A DNA stretch of 43,762 nucleotides. Origin: Bacteroidales bacterium (GTDB lineage Bacteria; Bacteroidota; Bacteroidia; Bacteroidales; F082). The translations under genes and the position numbers were made by a program. The notes beneath the pieces were generated by a model. That model searched no databases, was not told where the DNA came from, and saw only the letters and a program-made list of their open reading frames with translations. The stretch spans positions 1-43,762 of the forward strand of contig JAFOBJ010000041.1 of NCBI GenBank assembly GCA_017381865.1, given 5' to 3'. How positions within the stretch are numbered: position 1 is the stretch's first letter; each line of letters begins with the position of its first letter. Shown piece after piece: positions 23,101 to 30,303 of the stretch.

Positions 23101-25047
23101 CTACTCTACAACAATCTCATAAACTCGTCCTTCGATGTCGTTTTTGTTGTACGGTATCAAGCCTTGTTCAAAGACAATCGGTGGCCACCATTCTGAATAG
23201 TGATATTCTTGCGTTACAATGCACAGCATCTGGTTGTTAGGTATCGCCGTGTATTTGTCGTTCATATAACCAACCACGACCATCTCGTCTGGCGACGGAC
23301 CAACACGCCAAATAATTTCCTTAGGACGCCATTCTATTTCGTAATAATAATAATCTTCCTTAAAAATATCATTATTTATCGGCGATTTGATTGTCAAGGC
23401 TTTATACAAATCTGTCCAACGCATGGTTTCAAATTGCTTGCCTTGATATGAAATCTCATTTCTGCCATAAGAAAACTTCGACGGTTCTTTTGTTGCCAAA
23501 TCCCAATTCGTACAGCAATACATTATCTCATTGTTAAACATCGGATTCTCGTCTTGGAATCTAGTGTCGTTTTTTGAATAATAAGCCTGTGGCCAATGAC
23601 GCGACGCCTTAACTATCTCAATATCAATCTCAGAATAATGATATTCCGAATGTCGAACCGGATTTTCAGTGTCATCATTTTTATCAATATATCCGCCTTC
23701 CGTCGCTCTTCTGTTGTTCCACGCATGATTATCTTGATATATCAGCCAAAAAGCATAAGTCAAACCATTCCAAATATTTTCGTCGTTCAACATGACCGGA
23801 AACTTAATCTTGCCACGAAACTTTCCGTAAGTAAAACCGACTCTCGTTATAATTCCCGTCGATTCTTTCTTCAAATTACTCAAATCGTCATTACCTGGAT
23901 TTATCAAGGAAATGCTGTTATCTTCATTGATTTTCACAGTCTTGCCAAGACATTCTGTCACAACAGGATAATTATATTGAAGCTGAGAACTGTCGTATTT
24001 TGTCTTCGCTTCTTCATATTCCTTCATGGTGTAAGGGTCTTCATCAGAAACGACATCTTTAATCAACGGAATATTTCTTAAAGTGTATTGTCTGCTCACA
24101 TCACTCAGAAATTGTTTGTATAAAGCATTGGAATACATTTCCTCCGAATCGCTACATCTCGGATTTGAATTGTTAATTTCATAATCGTCAGTCTTGACTG
24201 TCGTCTCATCTAAAAACAAGCCATATTCTGGAGTAATGACAGCGCATGTTTTCAATCTTTTCGGACTTATCACAACATTGACAGACTTATCTTTATTTTT
24301 TGAGAAATAAGCATACGGATTGACATAATTTCCGCTTTCATCAGTAAGACTGATATTTTTGATATAATCAGGAATATCTTTTAACGATTTCTCGTTACAG
24401 ACAACAAGCATGAATGAATATTCACCGACGCGAGGATTGCGCTTGAATCTATTGTTAACATCGCCGATGTTTTTATTGTCGTTGATAATCCATATCGCAT
24501 CCAGATAAAGCTGTCTATCCAAGGTAAAGTTATTATTTACAGCCTTTTGTCGCACCGATTCAAGCCATTCTGGAGTGTTGCGAATTGCATTGATAACATT
24601 ATCGACAGCTTCCTGACTAAAAGTATTTTTTGTCAAGTCAGCACCATAATATTTCTTCTCATCACGAGGATTTCCAACAATTCTGAACGAATCTGTAACA
24701 AGTCCGCTTTTTTCAACTTTCTTAAATCCGATATTGACATCTTCCCAACTTCCGTAAAAGTTTTCATTATTCAAATTATTGTCATTATCGAATTTATATG
24801 ATTCATTCTGATAAAATATCTTGTAATATTGACCAGCTTTGGCATTGAAATTAAAGACAAACATTCCATCTTCGCATTGATTTACAGAAGGAATGACGAT
24901 ACCATCATTAACAACGCCTCTCAAATCCATGTCAAGAACAACGATGCTATCTCCTGGAAAATTAACCATCGGATTAAATTGAACATCTTCATGAACACAC
25001 GACATGAAAGAAAAAGCAAACACTATTATCAAGAATATTTTTTTCAT
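23101..25047 (-). CDS. Lipoprotein with GH16-like (laminarinase/licheninase fold) C-terminal domain
   Basis: A 648-aa lipoprotein (FMSC, lipidated Cys17). The N-terminal part (about 25-370) is not recognised. From about 395 the sequence fits a GH16 jelly roll: GFTYGKFRGKIKFPV, WNGLTYAFWLIY, then HYSEIDIEIV, where E-I-D-I-E corresponds to the GH16 catalytic pattern ExDxE (nucleophile and acid/base glutamates), and later YYYEIEWRPKEIIWRV, the usual strand before the C-terminus. Intact catalytic residues suggest a working endo-beta-glucanase or galactanase, but the domain is divergent and the substrate cannot be told. It is expressed alone from the -7 box at 25059-25066. Confidence 0.7.
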   Translation of the reverse strand: MKKIFLIIVFAFSFMSCVHEDVQFNPMVNFPGDSIVVLDMDLRGVVNDGIVIPSVNQCEDGMFVFNFNAKAGQYYKIFYQNESYKFDNDNNLNNENFYGSWEDVNIGFKKVEKSGLVTDSFRIVGNPRDEKKYYGADLTKNTFSQEAVDNVINAIRNTPEWLESVRQKAVNNNFTLDRQLYLDAIWIINDNKNIGDVNNRFKRNPRVGEYSFMLVVCNEKSLKDIPDYIKNISLTDESGNYVNPYAYFSKNKDKSVNVVISPKRLKTCAVITPEYGLFLDETTVKTDDYEINNSNPRCSDSEEMYSNALYKQFLSDVSRQYTLRNIPLIKDVVSDEDPYTMKEYEEAKTKYDSSQLQYNYPVVTECLGKTVKINEDNSISLINPGNDDLSNLKKESTGIITRVGFTYGKFRGKIKFPVMLNDENIWNGLTYAFWLIYQDNHAWNNRRATEGGYIDKNDDTENPVRHSEYHYSEIDIEIVKASRHWPQAYYSKNDTRFQDENPMFNNEIMYCCTNWDLATKEPSKFSYGRNEISYQGKQFETMRWTDLYKALTIKSPINNDIFKEDYYYYEIEWRPKEIIWRVGPSPDEMVVVGYMNDKYTAIPNNQMLCIVTQEYHYSEWWPPIVFEQGLIPYNKNDIEGRVYEIVVE

Positions 25048-25058
25048 CTTTTAAACTA

Positions 25059-25066
25059 CAAATATA
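25059..25066 (-). promoter_or_regulatory. -7 box TATATTTG for the GH16-like gene
   Basis: A match to TAnnTTTG 12 nt before the ATG at 25047. The heptamer array 25067-25115 begins at the very next base, so the -33 region lies inside the repeat. Confidence 0.55.
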
Positions 25067-25115
25067 GTTCTTCGTTCTTAGCACTTAGTTCTTCGTTCTT
25101 AGCTCTTCGTTCTTT
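25067..25115. repeat. Seven-copy heptamer array at the rlmL-like 3' end
   Basis: Seven units in phase on the plus strand: gttcttc, gttctta, gcactta, gttcttc, gttctta, gctcttc, gttcttt. On the coding strand this is the GAACTAA class of 8671-8719. It encodes KNEELRTKN plus the TAA of the upstream gene. Confidence 0.95.
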
Positions 25116-26263
25116 TTCATATCTTTATAAGAACCATCAAAGATGTCGAACTTCACGAAACGACAATCTAACGAGCCATTATAGACTTCTATTTTCTTTG
25201 AAGGTTTTAAGCCGATGAGTTTCAAGACTTCTTTGTTACTGCTTATCACCCAAGCTTCGTAGCCTTTGAAATTATGTTTCAAGGCATTGCCAATGTTTTT
25301 GTATAAATTGACGAGGTCTTTTTCTTCGAGGCGTTCGCCGTAAGGAGGATTGATGAGCAAGATGCCTGGACCTTCTGGTGGCGTCATCTCGAACATATCT
25401 TGTTGGCTCAAATTGATATCGTGAGAAAGGTGTGCTCCTTTGATATTCGACATCGCAATTTGAACTGCTTTTGCAGAATGGTCTGAAGCCATGATTTCGT
25501 AGTCGAAGTCGCGTATTTCTTCATCAGCCGCATTTCTGACTTCTTTCCAAAGTTTTTCATCGAAATCGTGCCAAGTCATGAATCCGTATTTCTCTCTGAA
25601 ATAACCTGCTGGGATATTCATCGCTGCCATCGCTGCCTCAATAGGAATTGTAGCTGAACCGCACATGCAATCGACGAAATTCTTGTCATAGTTCCAGCCA
25701 GTAAGTTTGATGAGACCAGCTGCGAGCACTTCATTCATAGGAGCCTTGTCGACAGCTTTACGATAGCCTCTTTTATGCAATGAATCGCCTGAGCTGTCGA
25801 ATGAAAGCGTAACTTTTTCGTTATCAATATGAATATTTATTCTCAAATCAGGATTTTCTGTATCTACAGAAGGACGTGCGCCGTATTTGTTGCGGAATTC
25901 GTCCGCAATGGCATCTTTTACTTTAAGTGCTGCATATTGAGAATGAGTGAAATAATTGCCGTTCACAACAGCGTCGATAGCAAAAGTCTCCTCAATACCG
26001 AAAATTTCATGCCACTTAATCTCAAAAATCTTCTTATATAACATCAACTCATTACGAGCAACAAAAGTCTGTATTGGCTTCAAGATTCTCAATGCTGTAC
26101 GAAGACAGTAATTCGCTTTGTACATCAAGGCTTTGTCTGCTTCAAAACTGACAGCACGATATAAAATATTGATATTTTCTGCGCCTAAAGCTTTCAATTC
26201 TTCAGCAAGAATTTCTTCGAAGCCTGGCAATGTCTTTGCGACTAAAGTAAAAGTATTTTCCAC
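25085..26263 (-). CDS. THUMP-domain class I RNA guanine-N2 methyltransferase (RlmL/Trm11-like)
   Basis: A 392-aa enzyme with an N-terminal ferredoxin-like/THUMP region (about 1-155) and a C-terminal Rossmann methyltransferase. Motifs are NFVDCMCGSATIPIEAA (AdoMet site, about 202-218) and the catalytic NPPYGERL near 312 that marks base-amino methylation. It fits bacterial RlmL (23S rRNA m2G2445) without the fused RlmK half. The natural C-terminus probably ends near FDIFDGSYKDM. The last nine or so residues (KNEELRTKN) and the stop are written by a 7-nt repeat array. Promoter box at 26280-26287. Confidence 0.88.
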   Translation of the reverse strand: MENTFTLVAKTLPGFEEILAEELKALGAENINILYRAVSFEADKALMYKANYCLRTALRILKPIQTFVARNELMLYKKIFEIKWHEIFGIEETFAIDAVVNGNYFTHSQYAALKVKDAIADEFRNKYGARPSVDTENPDLRINIHIDNEKVTLSFDSSGDSLHKRGYRKAVDKAPMNEVLAAGLIKLTGWNYDKNFVDCMCGSATIPIEAAMAAMNIPAGYFREKYGFMTWHDFDEKLWKEVRNAADEEIRDFDYEIMASDHSAKAVQIAMSNIKGAHLSHDINLSQQDMFEMTPPEGPGILLINPPYGERLEEKDLVNLYKNIGNALKHNFKGYEAWVISSNKEVLKLIGLKPSKKIEVYNGSLDCRFVKFDIFDGSYKDMKKNEELRTKN

Positions 26264-26279
26264 TGTTATTATTTTTTTG

Positions 26280-26287
26280 CAAATTTA
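26280..26287 (-). promoter_or_regulatory. -7 box TAAATTTG for the rlmL-like gene
   Basis: A match to TAnnTTTG 17 nt before the ATG at 26263. It is divergent from the box at 26340-26347. Confidence 0.5.
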
Positions 26288-26339
26288 TAAAAAATACTCA
26301 TCAACTTATTGCCTTATTGACTCATAGTCTTAAAAAATG

Positions 26340-26347
26340 TATTTTTG
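26340..26347 (+). promoter_or_regulatory. -7 box TATTTTTG for the MazG-type gene
   Basis: A match to TAnnTTTG 15 nt before the ATG at 26362. It lies inside the longer frame beginning at 26317, so it supports the internal ATG. Confidence 0.55.
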
Positions 26348-26361
26348 TAAAAAATAATTTT

Positions 26362-26697
26362 ATGACAATAGATGAAGCTCAGAAAATCGTCGACAACTGG
26401 ATTAAAACTCACGGGGTTCGTTACTTTAACGAATTGACAAACATGACTTTATTAACTGAAGAAGTGGGTGAACTAGCTCGTATTATGGCTCGCACTTATG
26501 GCGAACAATCGTTCAAGAATTCCGATAAAGAATATAACATGGCCGACGAAATGGCCGATATCCTCTGGGTCCTGATTTGCCTAGCCAACCAAACTGGCAT
26601 CGATTTGACTGACGCATTCAAAAAAAATCTAGAAAAAAAGACAAACCGCGACAAGGATAGACATATAAATAATGAAAAACTAAAAATTGAAAATTAA
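26362..26697 (+). CDS. MazG-type nucleotide pyrophosphohydrolase
   Basis: A 111-aa all-helical NTP pyrophosphohydrolase of the MazG/RS21-C6 group, which hydrolyses (often non-canonical) NTPs to NMP and PPi with Mg2+. The two metal-binding motifs are present: EEVGEL (E-E-x-x-E type) near 31-36 and DEMADIL (D-E-x-x-D) near 67-73. Length and the ending RDKDRH are typical of Bacteroidota members. The ATG at 26362 is preferred to the one at 26317 because of the promoter position. An ATTATGC/ATTATGA heptamer array starts at the stop codon's last base and separates it from the next gene. Confidence 0.9.
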   Translation: MTIDEAQKIVDNWIKTHGVRYFNELTNMTLLTEEVGELARIMARTYGEQSFKNSDKEYNMADEMADILWVLICLANQTGIDLTDAFKKNLEKKTNRDKDRHINNEKLKIEN

Positions 26698-26724
26698 TTA
26701 TGCATTATGAATTATGCATTATGA
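26697..26724. repeat. ATTATGC/ATTATGA heptamer array
   Basis: Four exact-length 7-nt units alternate attatgc and attatga between the MazG-type stop and the next gene. The array also offers a spurious upstream ATG (26714) for that gene. Confidence 0.9.
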
Positions 26725-26737
26725 ATTGTTTCAAACC

Positions 26738-28084
26738 ATGAACAAACTGATATTGACATTATTCTTCTTGATATTTAATTTCTGTTTAATCGGACAGAAT
26801 AATGTCAGCGTAACTTCAAATGACACAATAATTTCATATAGTTACCAAAAACTCAGCGACGAACAACTCGACTCTACATATAAAATTATAGACTCTATTT
26901 ATTCCGTAAATAACATCAACCTTGACCAATTAACTTCTTATTTGTCTTCAATGTTTATAAAAGGAATCCCTATCGGATTCATCAATTTGAAAATTGACAA
27001 CATCGCTGGTTATAACATTGGAAATGGTTTAATGTTCGGTATGGGATTGGAGACAAACGATCGTTTATCGAAAATCTTTTCCATAGAATGTTTTGGCAAT
27101 TATTGGACAAAGGCAAAAGAATTCAATTATGCTACCGACCTAACGTTCAAGATTTTACGTTCTAAAGACATGAAATTAAAATTCGGGTTATACCATAAAT
27201 TCGAAAGATTTGGAAATTATGGCTTCAAAGAAAACGAAATTCTGCTAAATCATGAAAATTTCAAGTATTTTTATACGAAATCGACTTCATTAAATGATTA
27301 CATATATGTCAATTATTCAACATATTTAAACAAAAACGTCAAAGCATTCGCTAGATTTGAAGTATCAGACAAAACTACAGTCAATGGTCAATGGTCAACA
27401 GTCAATGGCCAACAGCCAATAGTCAACAGCCATCGCCTGAGCACTTTGGAATTTAAATTAAGGATAGCTTTCGGAGAAAAGTTTGTCAATTCTAAAGACG
27501 GATTCAAAGTTGAAGGTGATGCCAATCCTATGATTTGGCTTTCTTATAAAAAGAATTTAAAAAATGTTTTCCGCAGTCCTTACGACTTCGACAAATTTGA
27601 ATTTTTATTTAGAGGAAAAAAATACACACGATGTTTAGGAGAAACATCTTTGGCTGCACAATATGGCTACATAAACGGTTTCGCTCCTGCAACTGAATTA
27701 TTCAATATTTATGGAACTGGAGAGAATAAATTTGATATTTATTGTATGGAAAGTTTCAGCACCATGAGTCCTGACGAGTTTTTCTGCAACGAATTTGCTG
27801 CTTTATATTTATCACACAACTTCAAGAATCTCTTAATAGATTTTAAGAAATTCCATCCTGAACTGATAATTTTAACCAACATCGCTTGGTTTGATGGAAC
27901 TCAACAACTCAGCAACTCAGCAACTCAGCAACTCTATTATGAAAGCGGACTCATTGTCGACAACATTTTAAATATCGGCATCATTAAATTTGGATTGGGA
28001 GCTTTTTATCGCTACGGACCTTATTCATACGATAAAACATGGGACAATTTCGTCTTTAAAATTTGTATCGAATTTGATATATAA
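26738..28084 (+). CDS. Outer-membrane barrel protein, DUF5686-like
   Basis: A 448-aa exported protein with signal peptide MNKLILTLFFLIFNFCLIG. I reject the ATG at 26714 because it lies in a repeat. The C-terminal half looks like the barrel part of DUF5686 proteins (SPYDFDKFEFLFRGKKY, LAAQYGYINGFAP, the ending FYRYGPYSYDKTWDNF and a final FDI). Full DUF5686 proteins are about twice as long and begin with a carboxypeptidase-regulatory domain, absent here, so this is a short or divergent relative. Residues about 215-233 are a 7-aa-periodic insertion (VNGQWST, VNGQQPI, VNSHRLS) written by eight heptamers, and residues about 390-399 come from an 8-nt repeat. Both probably sit in barrel loops. Function unknown. 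Confidence 0.65.
   Translation: MNKLILTLFFLIFNFCLIGQNNVSVTSNDTIISYSYQKLSDEQLDSTYKIIDSIYSVNNINLDQLTSYLSSMFIKGIPIGFINLKIDNIAGYNIGNGLMFGMGLETNDRLSKIFSIECFGNYWTKAKEFNYATDLTFKILRSKDMKLKFGLYHKFERFGNYGFKENEILLNHENFKYFYTKSTSLNDYIYVNYSTYLNKNVKAFARFEVSDKTTVNGQWSTVNGQQPIVNSHRLSTLEFKLRIAFGEKFVNSKDGFKVEGDANPMIWLSYKKNLKNVFRSPYDFDKFEFLFRGKKYTRCLGETSLAAQYGYINGFAPATELFNIYGTGENKFDIYCMESFSTMSPDEFFCNEFAALYLSHNFKNLLIDFKKFHPELIILTNIAWFDGTQQLSNSATQQLYYESGLIVDNILNIGIIKFGLGAFYRYGPYSYDKTWDNFVFKICIEFDI
27380..27435 (+). repeat. Eight-unit heptamer array inside the DUF5686-like gene
   Basis: Units: gtcaatg, gtcaatg, gtcaaca, gtcaatg, gccaaca, gccaata, gtcaaca, gccatcg. These are the same words as the intergenic array 433-509, 27 kb away. 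Confidence 0.95.
27905..27934 (+). repeat. CAACTCAG 8-nt tandem repeat inside the DUF5686-like gene
   Basis: Three full copies and a partial one of CAACTCAG, translated in frame as QQLSNSATQQL. This array has period 8, not 7. Confidence 0.9.
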
Positions 28085-28088
28085 GAAA

Positions 28089-28168
28089 TTTCGTGGTTGA
28101 TTCTAACAAACAACAATCAAAAACCTTTCGTGTTTTTTCGTGACATTTCGTGGATGATTAATTTCGTG
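28089..28168. repeat. Five scattered TTTCGTG copies
   Basis: TTTCGTG occurs at 28089, 28126, 28136, 28146 and 28162 between the barrel gene and the terminator. The spacing is irregular. Related AATCAACACG words lie at 5984-6003. Confidence 0.65.
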
Positions 28169-28172
28169 GAAT

Positions 28173-28211
28173 AAAAAAACTCAGAAATCTGGAATGACTT
28201 TCTGAGTTTTT
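28173..28211. terminator. Bidirectional terminator between converging genes
   Basis: AAAAACTCAGAAA (28175-28187) pairs perfectly with 28199-28211 around an 11-nt loop, with A and T tracts outside. It serves the plus-strand barrel gene and the minus-strand HIT gene. Confidence 0.85.
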
Positions 28212-28226
28212 AGTTTTGAGTTTTAT

Positions 28227-28613
28227 TTAAAAAGCAATTTTCTTTTGGATTTCCAAGAACTCTTCTTGAGAAAGTTGGAGTTTTGGACGTTTAAAATCGA
28301 GGTCGCCTTCTTTTTGCATTGGTACGAGGTGAATGTGAGCATGAGGCACTTCAAGACCAATAACAGCTACACCGACTTTTGTACAAGGAATAGCTTCTTT
28401 GATTTTAACAGCTATTTGTTTAGCGAACACCATCATTTCTGCGAGATCATTATCTTCAATATCGAAGATATAATCTGTTTCTTTCTTAGGAATGACAAGA
28501 GTATGACCTTTCATCAAAGGATTGATATCTAAGAAAGCGAAGAATTTATCATTCTCAGCTATTTTATAGCATGGAATTTCGCCATTGATGATTCTTGTGA
28601 AAATTGTTGCCAT
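28227..28613 (-). CDS. HIT family nucleotide hydrolase (HinT-like)
   Basis: A 128-aa histidine-triad protein. The triad is VPHAHIHLVP with His91, His93 and His95. The N-terminal IFTRIINGEIPCYKI and GHTLVIPKKE are characteristic of the HinT branch, which hydrolyses adenosine phosphoramidates and acyl-adenylates. It starts 3 nt after the greA stop, so it is cotranscribed with greA, and the operon ends at 28173-28211. Confidence 0.95.
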   Translation of the reverse strand: MATIFTRIINGEIPCYKIAENDKFFAFLDINPLMKGHTLVIPKKETDYIFDIEDNDLAEMMVFAKQIAVKIKEAIPCTKVGVAVIGLEVPHAHIHLVPMQKEGDLDFKRPKLQLSQEEFLEIQKKIAF

Positions 28614-28616
28614 AAC

Positions 28617-29090
28617 TTAACGTGTTATTTCAATTATTTCAAACATCACCTTACCAGCTGGCACTTGTATTTCCACTTGATCGCCGACAGATTTACCGAG
28701 CAAACCTTTAGCGATTGGAGAAGTGACAGATATTTTATGGTTTTTAAGGTCAGCTTCTTTTTCAGGAACGAGAGTATAAGCCATGATGGCATTAGTTTTC
28801 AAGTTCTTAATTTTCACTGTTGAAAGCAACAAAGCCTTTGAAGTATCTATTTTAGACTCATCAATTATGCGAGCACTCATAATGAGTTGTTGAAGTTCAA
28901 CTATTTTCATTTCGAGGTGTTGTTGAGCTTCTTTAGCAGCATCATATTCGGCATTTTCTGAAAGATCTCCCTTATCACGAGCTTCAGCAATTGCCTGAAC
29001 GATTTTTGGACGTTCCTCTAGAATAAGACGATCCAATTCATCTTTTAATTTCTGAAGTCCAGCCTGTGTAAAATATTCAATTTCAGCCAT
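28617..29090 (-). CDS. greA: Transcription elongation factor GreA
   Basis: Stimulates transcript cleavage by backtracked RNA polymerase. The 157-aa length is standard. It has an N-terminal antiparallel coiled coil (about 1-75) with the acidic tip segment GDLSENAEYDAAKE, and a C-terminal FKBP-like domain (SVTSPIAKGLLGKSVGDQVEI). First gene of an operon with the HIT gene. Its leader, from the -7 box at 29170-29177, would include a terminator-like hairpin (29113-29153), which suggests attenuation. Confidence 0.97.
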   Translation of the reverse strand: MAEIEYFTQAGLQKLKDELDRLILEERPKIVQAIAEARDKGDLSENAEYDAAKEAQQHLEMKIVELQQLIMSARIIDESKIDTSKALLLSTVKIKNLKTNAIMAYTLVPEKEADLKNHKISVTSPIAKGLLGKSVGDQVEIQVPAGKVMFEIIEITR

Positions 29091-29112
29091 AATATATGAT
29101 TTATTTAAGTTA

Positions 29113-29153
29113 AGAAAAAAAGAAAGAGACCCTTACCGAGATAAGGGCCCTTT
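29113..29153 (-). terminator. Terminator-like hairpin between the surface operon and greA
   Basis: On the minus strand CCCTTA (29142-29147 side) pairs with TAAGGG (29130-29135 side) around a 6-nt loop, extended by G-U and A-U pairs, and is followed by a U-rich run. It lies past the PorV/PorQ-like stop (29207) but also downstream of the greA -7 box, so it may both end the surface operon and act in the greA leader. Confidence 0.7.
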
Positions 29154-29169
29154 CGTTTAATAATGTATG

Positions 29170-29177
29170 CAAAGATA
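29170..29177 (-). promoter_or_regulatory. -7 box TATCTTTG for greA-HIT
   Basis: A match to TAnnTTTG 80 nt before the greA ATG, upstream of the hairpin at 29113-29153. Confidence 0.55.
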
Positions 29178-29206
29178 CGAATTATTTTTTAATCAGATGC
29201 TATCTT

Positions 29207-30271
29207 TTAGAAAATAATTCTTGCACCTACTGTATGTGTGCCATTCCAGTGAGCTGTTTGTTGGAATGAGTAGTCAATAGCGACTTTCATATTTTCGCTG
29301 AGAGGAGCTTGTACTGAAGCACCGACTGCGAGGCCTCTATTAACGTTTGTACATTCGTCCAATTCGATGTCACTCCAGATGCCTTGTTCTAATGTATAAG
29401 AAGCACGGAGTACTAAGTAATCTTTCAAAGATCCTTCAAGACCTAATGTTACTTGGTCTTTTGAGAAAGAGTTTGAAGTGAAGTTACCAGCTGCTGTAAG
29501 ACGATAACCATTTGCAAAGTTAAAGTCGTAAGCTGCAGCGATATTTAATTGTGTTGGTAATTCGAATTGGTCTGCACGGTGAATAACAGTGAGTGATGAT
29601 CCCCAGAATGAACCTGGTTGTGCTTTGAATGTAAGACCGTCGCCACTATATTTCATGGTAGGTCCAATGTTTTTCAAAGTGATACCGAAGTGAATGTTAT
29701 CTGTGATACCTGTTACATATTGGATACCTGCGTCTAAAGCAACACCTGTACCTATCATATCAGAAATAGATTCGCTTATGATTTTCAAAACGAAACCTGC
29801 GTGAATACTATTTGAGAATGATTTAGCAACTGCCACATTGATATTCATCAAACTAGGTTTGAATGTACCTAATGTAAGGTCTGGGTTATCTTCTGTTGTT
29901 CTGTAGATTTCGCCTGGGCTGAATGACATAACATAAAGACCAGCTACCACTGTTTCAGAAACGCGTGCTAAGAAACCGAATGAGTATGCATTAACTTCTG
30001 AACCTTTCAACCAATTTGTATATGAGAAGTTCAAGTCGATGGAGTTAGTTGCAGTGATACCTGCAACGTTACCCCACATAGCTTCAACACCATGTATTTT
30101 TGACATACCAGCATTAGCCCAACCAGCTGATGCAGCCCATGGATTTATTAACAATTCTGTAGCGCCTGCTTGACCAGACCTATCCTTATTACCTGCGAAT
30201 GCTGTATGGCTATATCCTAATACTAAGATAGTCAAGCTTACTATAACGATAGATTTAAATAACTTTTTCAT
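29207..30271 (-). CDS. PorV/PorQ family outer-membrane beta-barrel
   Basis: A 354-aa FadL-like barrel. The signal peptide follows MKKLFKSIVIV (ATG at 30271; nine extra codons to 30298 are possible). The mature N-terminus has GQAGATELLINPWAASAGWANAG, a stretch typical of this family, and VEAMWGNVAGI; alternating strands lead to an ending in RIIF with a terminal aromatic. PorV is the T9SS shuttle that carries cargo from the SprA channel to PorU; PorQ is a related barrel. It is last in the three-gene surface operon, which suggests it acts with the 1451-aa protein upstream. Whether it is PorV proper cannot be decided without a tree. Confidence 0.82.
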   Translation of the reverse strand: MKKLFKSIVIVSLTILVLGYSHTAFAGNKDRSGQAGATELLINPWAASAGWANAGMSKIHGVEAMWGNVAGITATNSIDLNFSYTNWLKGSEVNAYSFGFLARVSETVVAGLYVMSFSPGEIYRTTEDNPDLTLGTFKPSLMNINVAVAKSFSNSIHAGFVLKIISESISDMIGTGVALDAGIQYVTGITDNIHFGITLKNIGPTMKYSGDGLTFKAQPGSFWGSSLTVIHRADQFELPTQLNIAAAYDFNFANGYRLTAAGNFTSNSFSKDQVTLGLEGSLKDYLVLRASYTLEQGIWSDIELDECTNVNRGLAVGASVQAPLSENMKVAIDYSFQQTAHWNGTHTVGARIIF

Positions 30272-30303
30272 GATCGTACTTTTTAATTTTGTTCGCATAA
30301 TAA

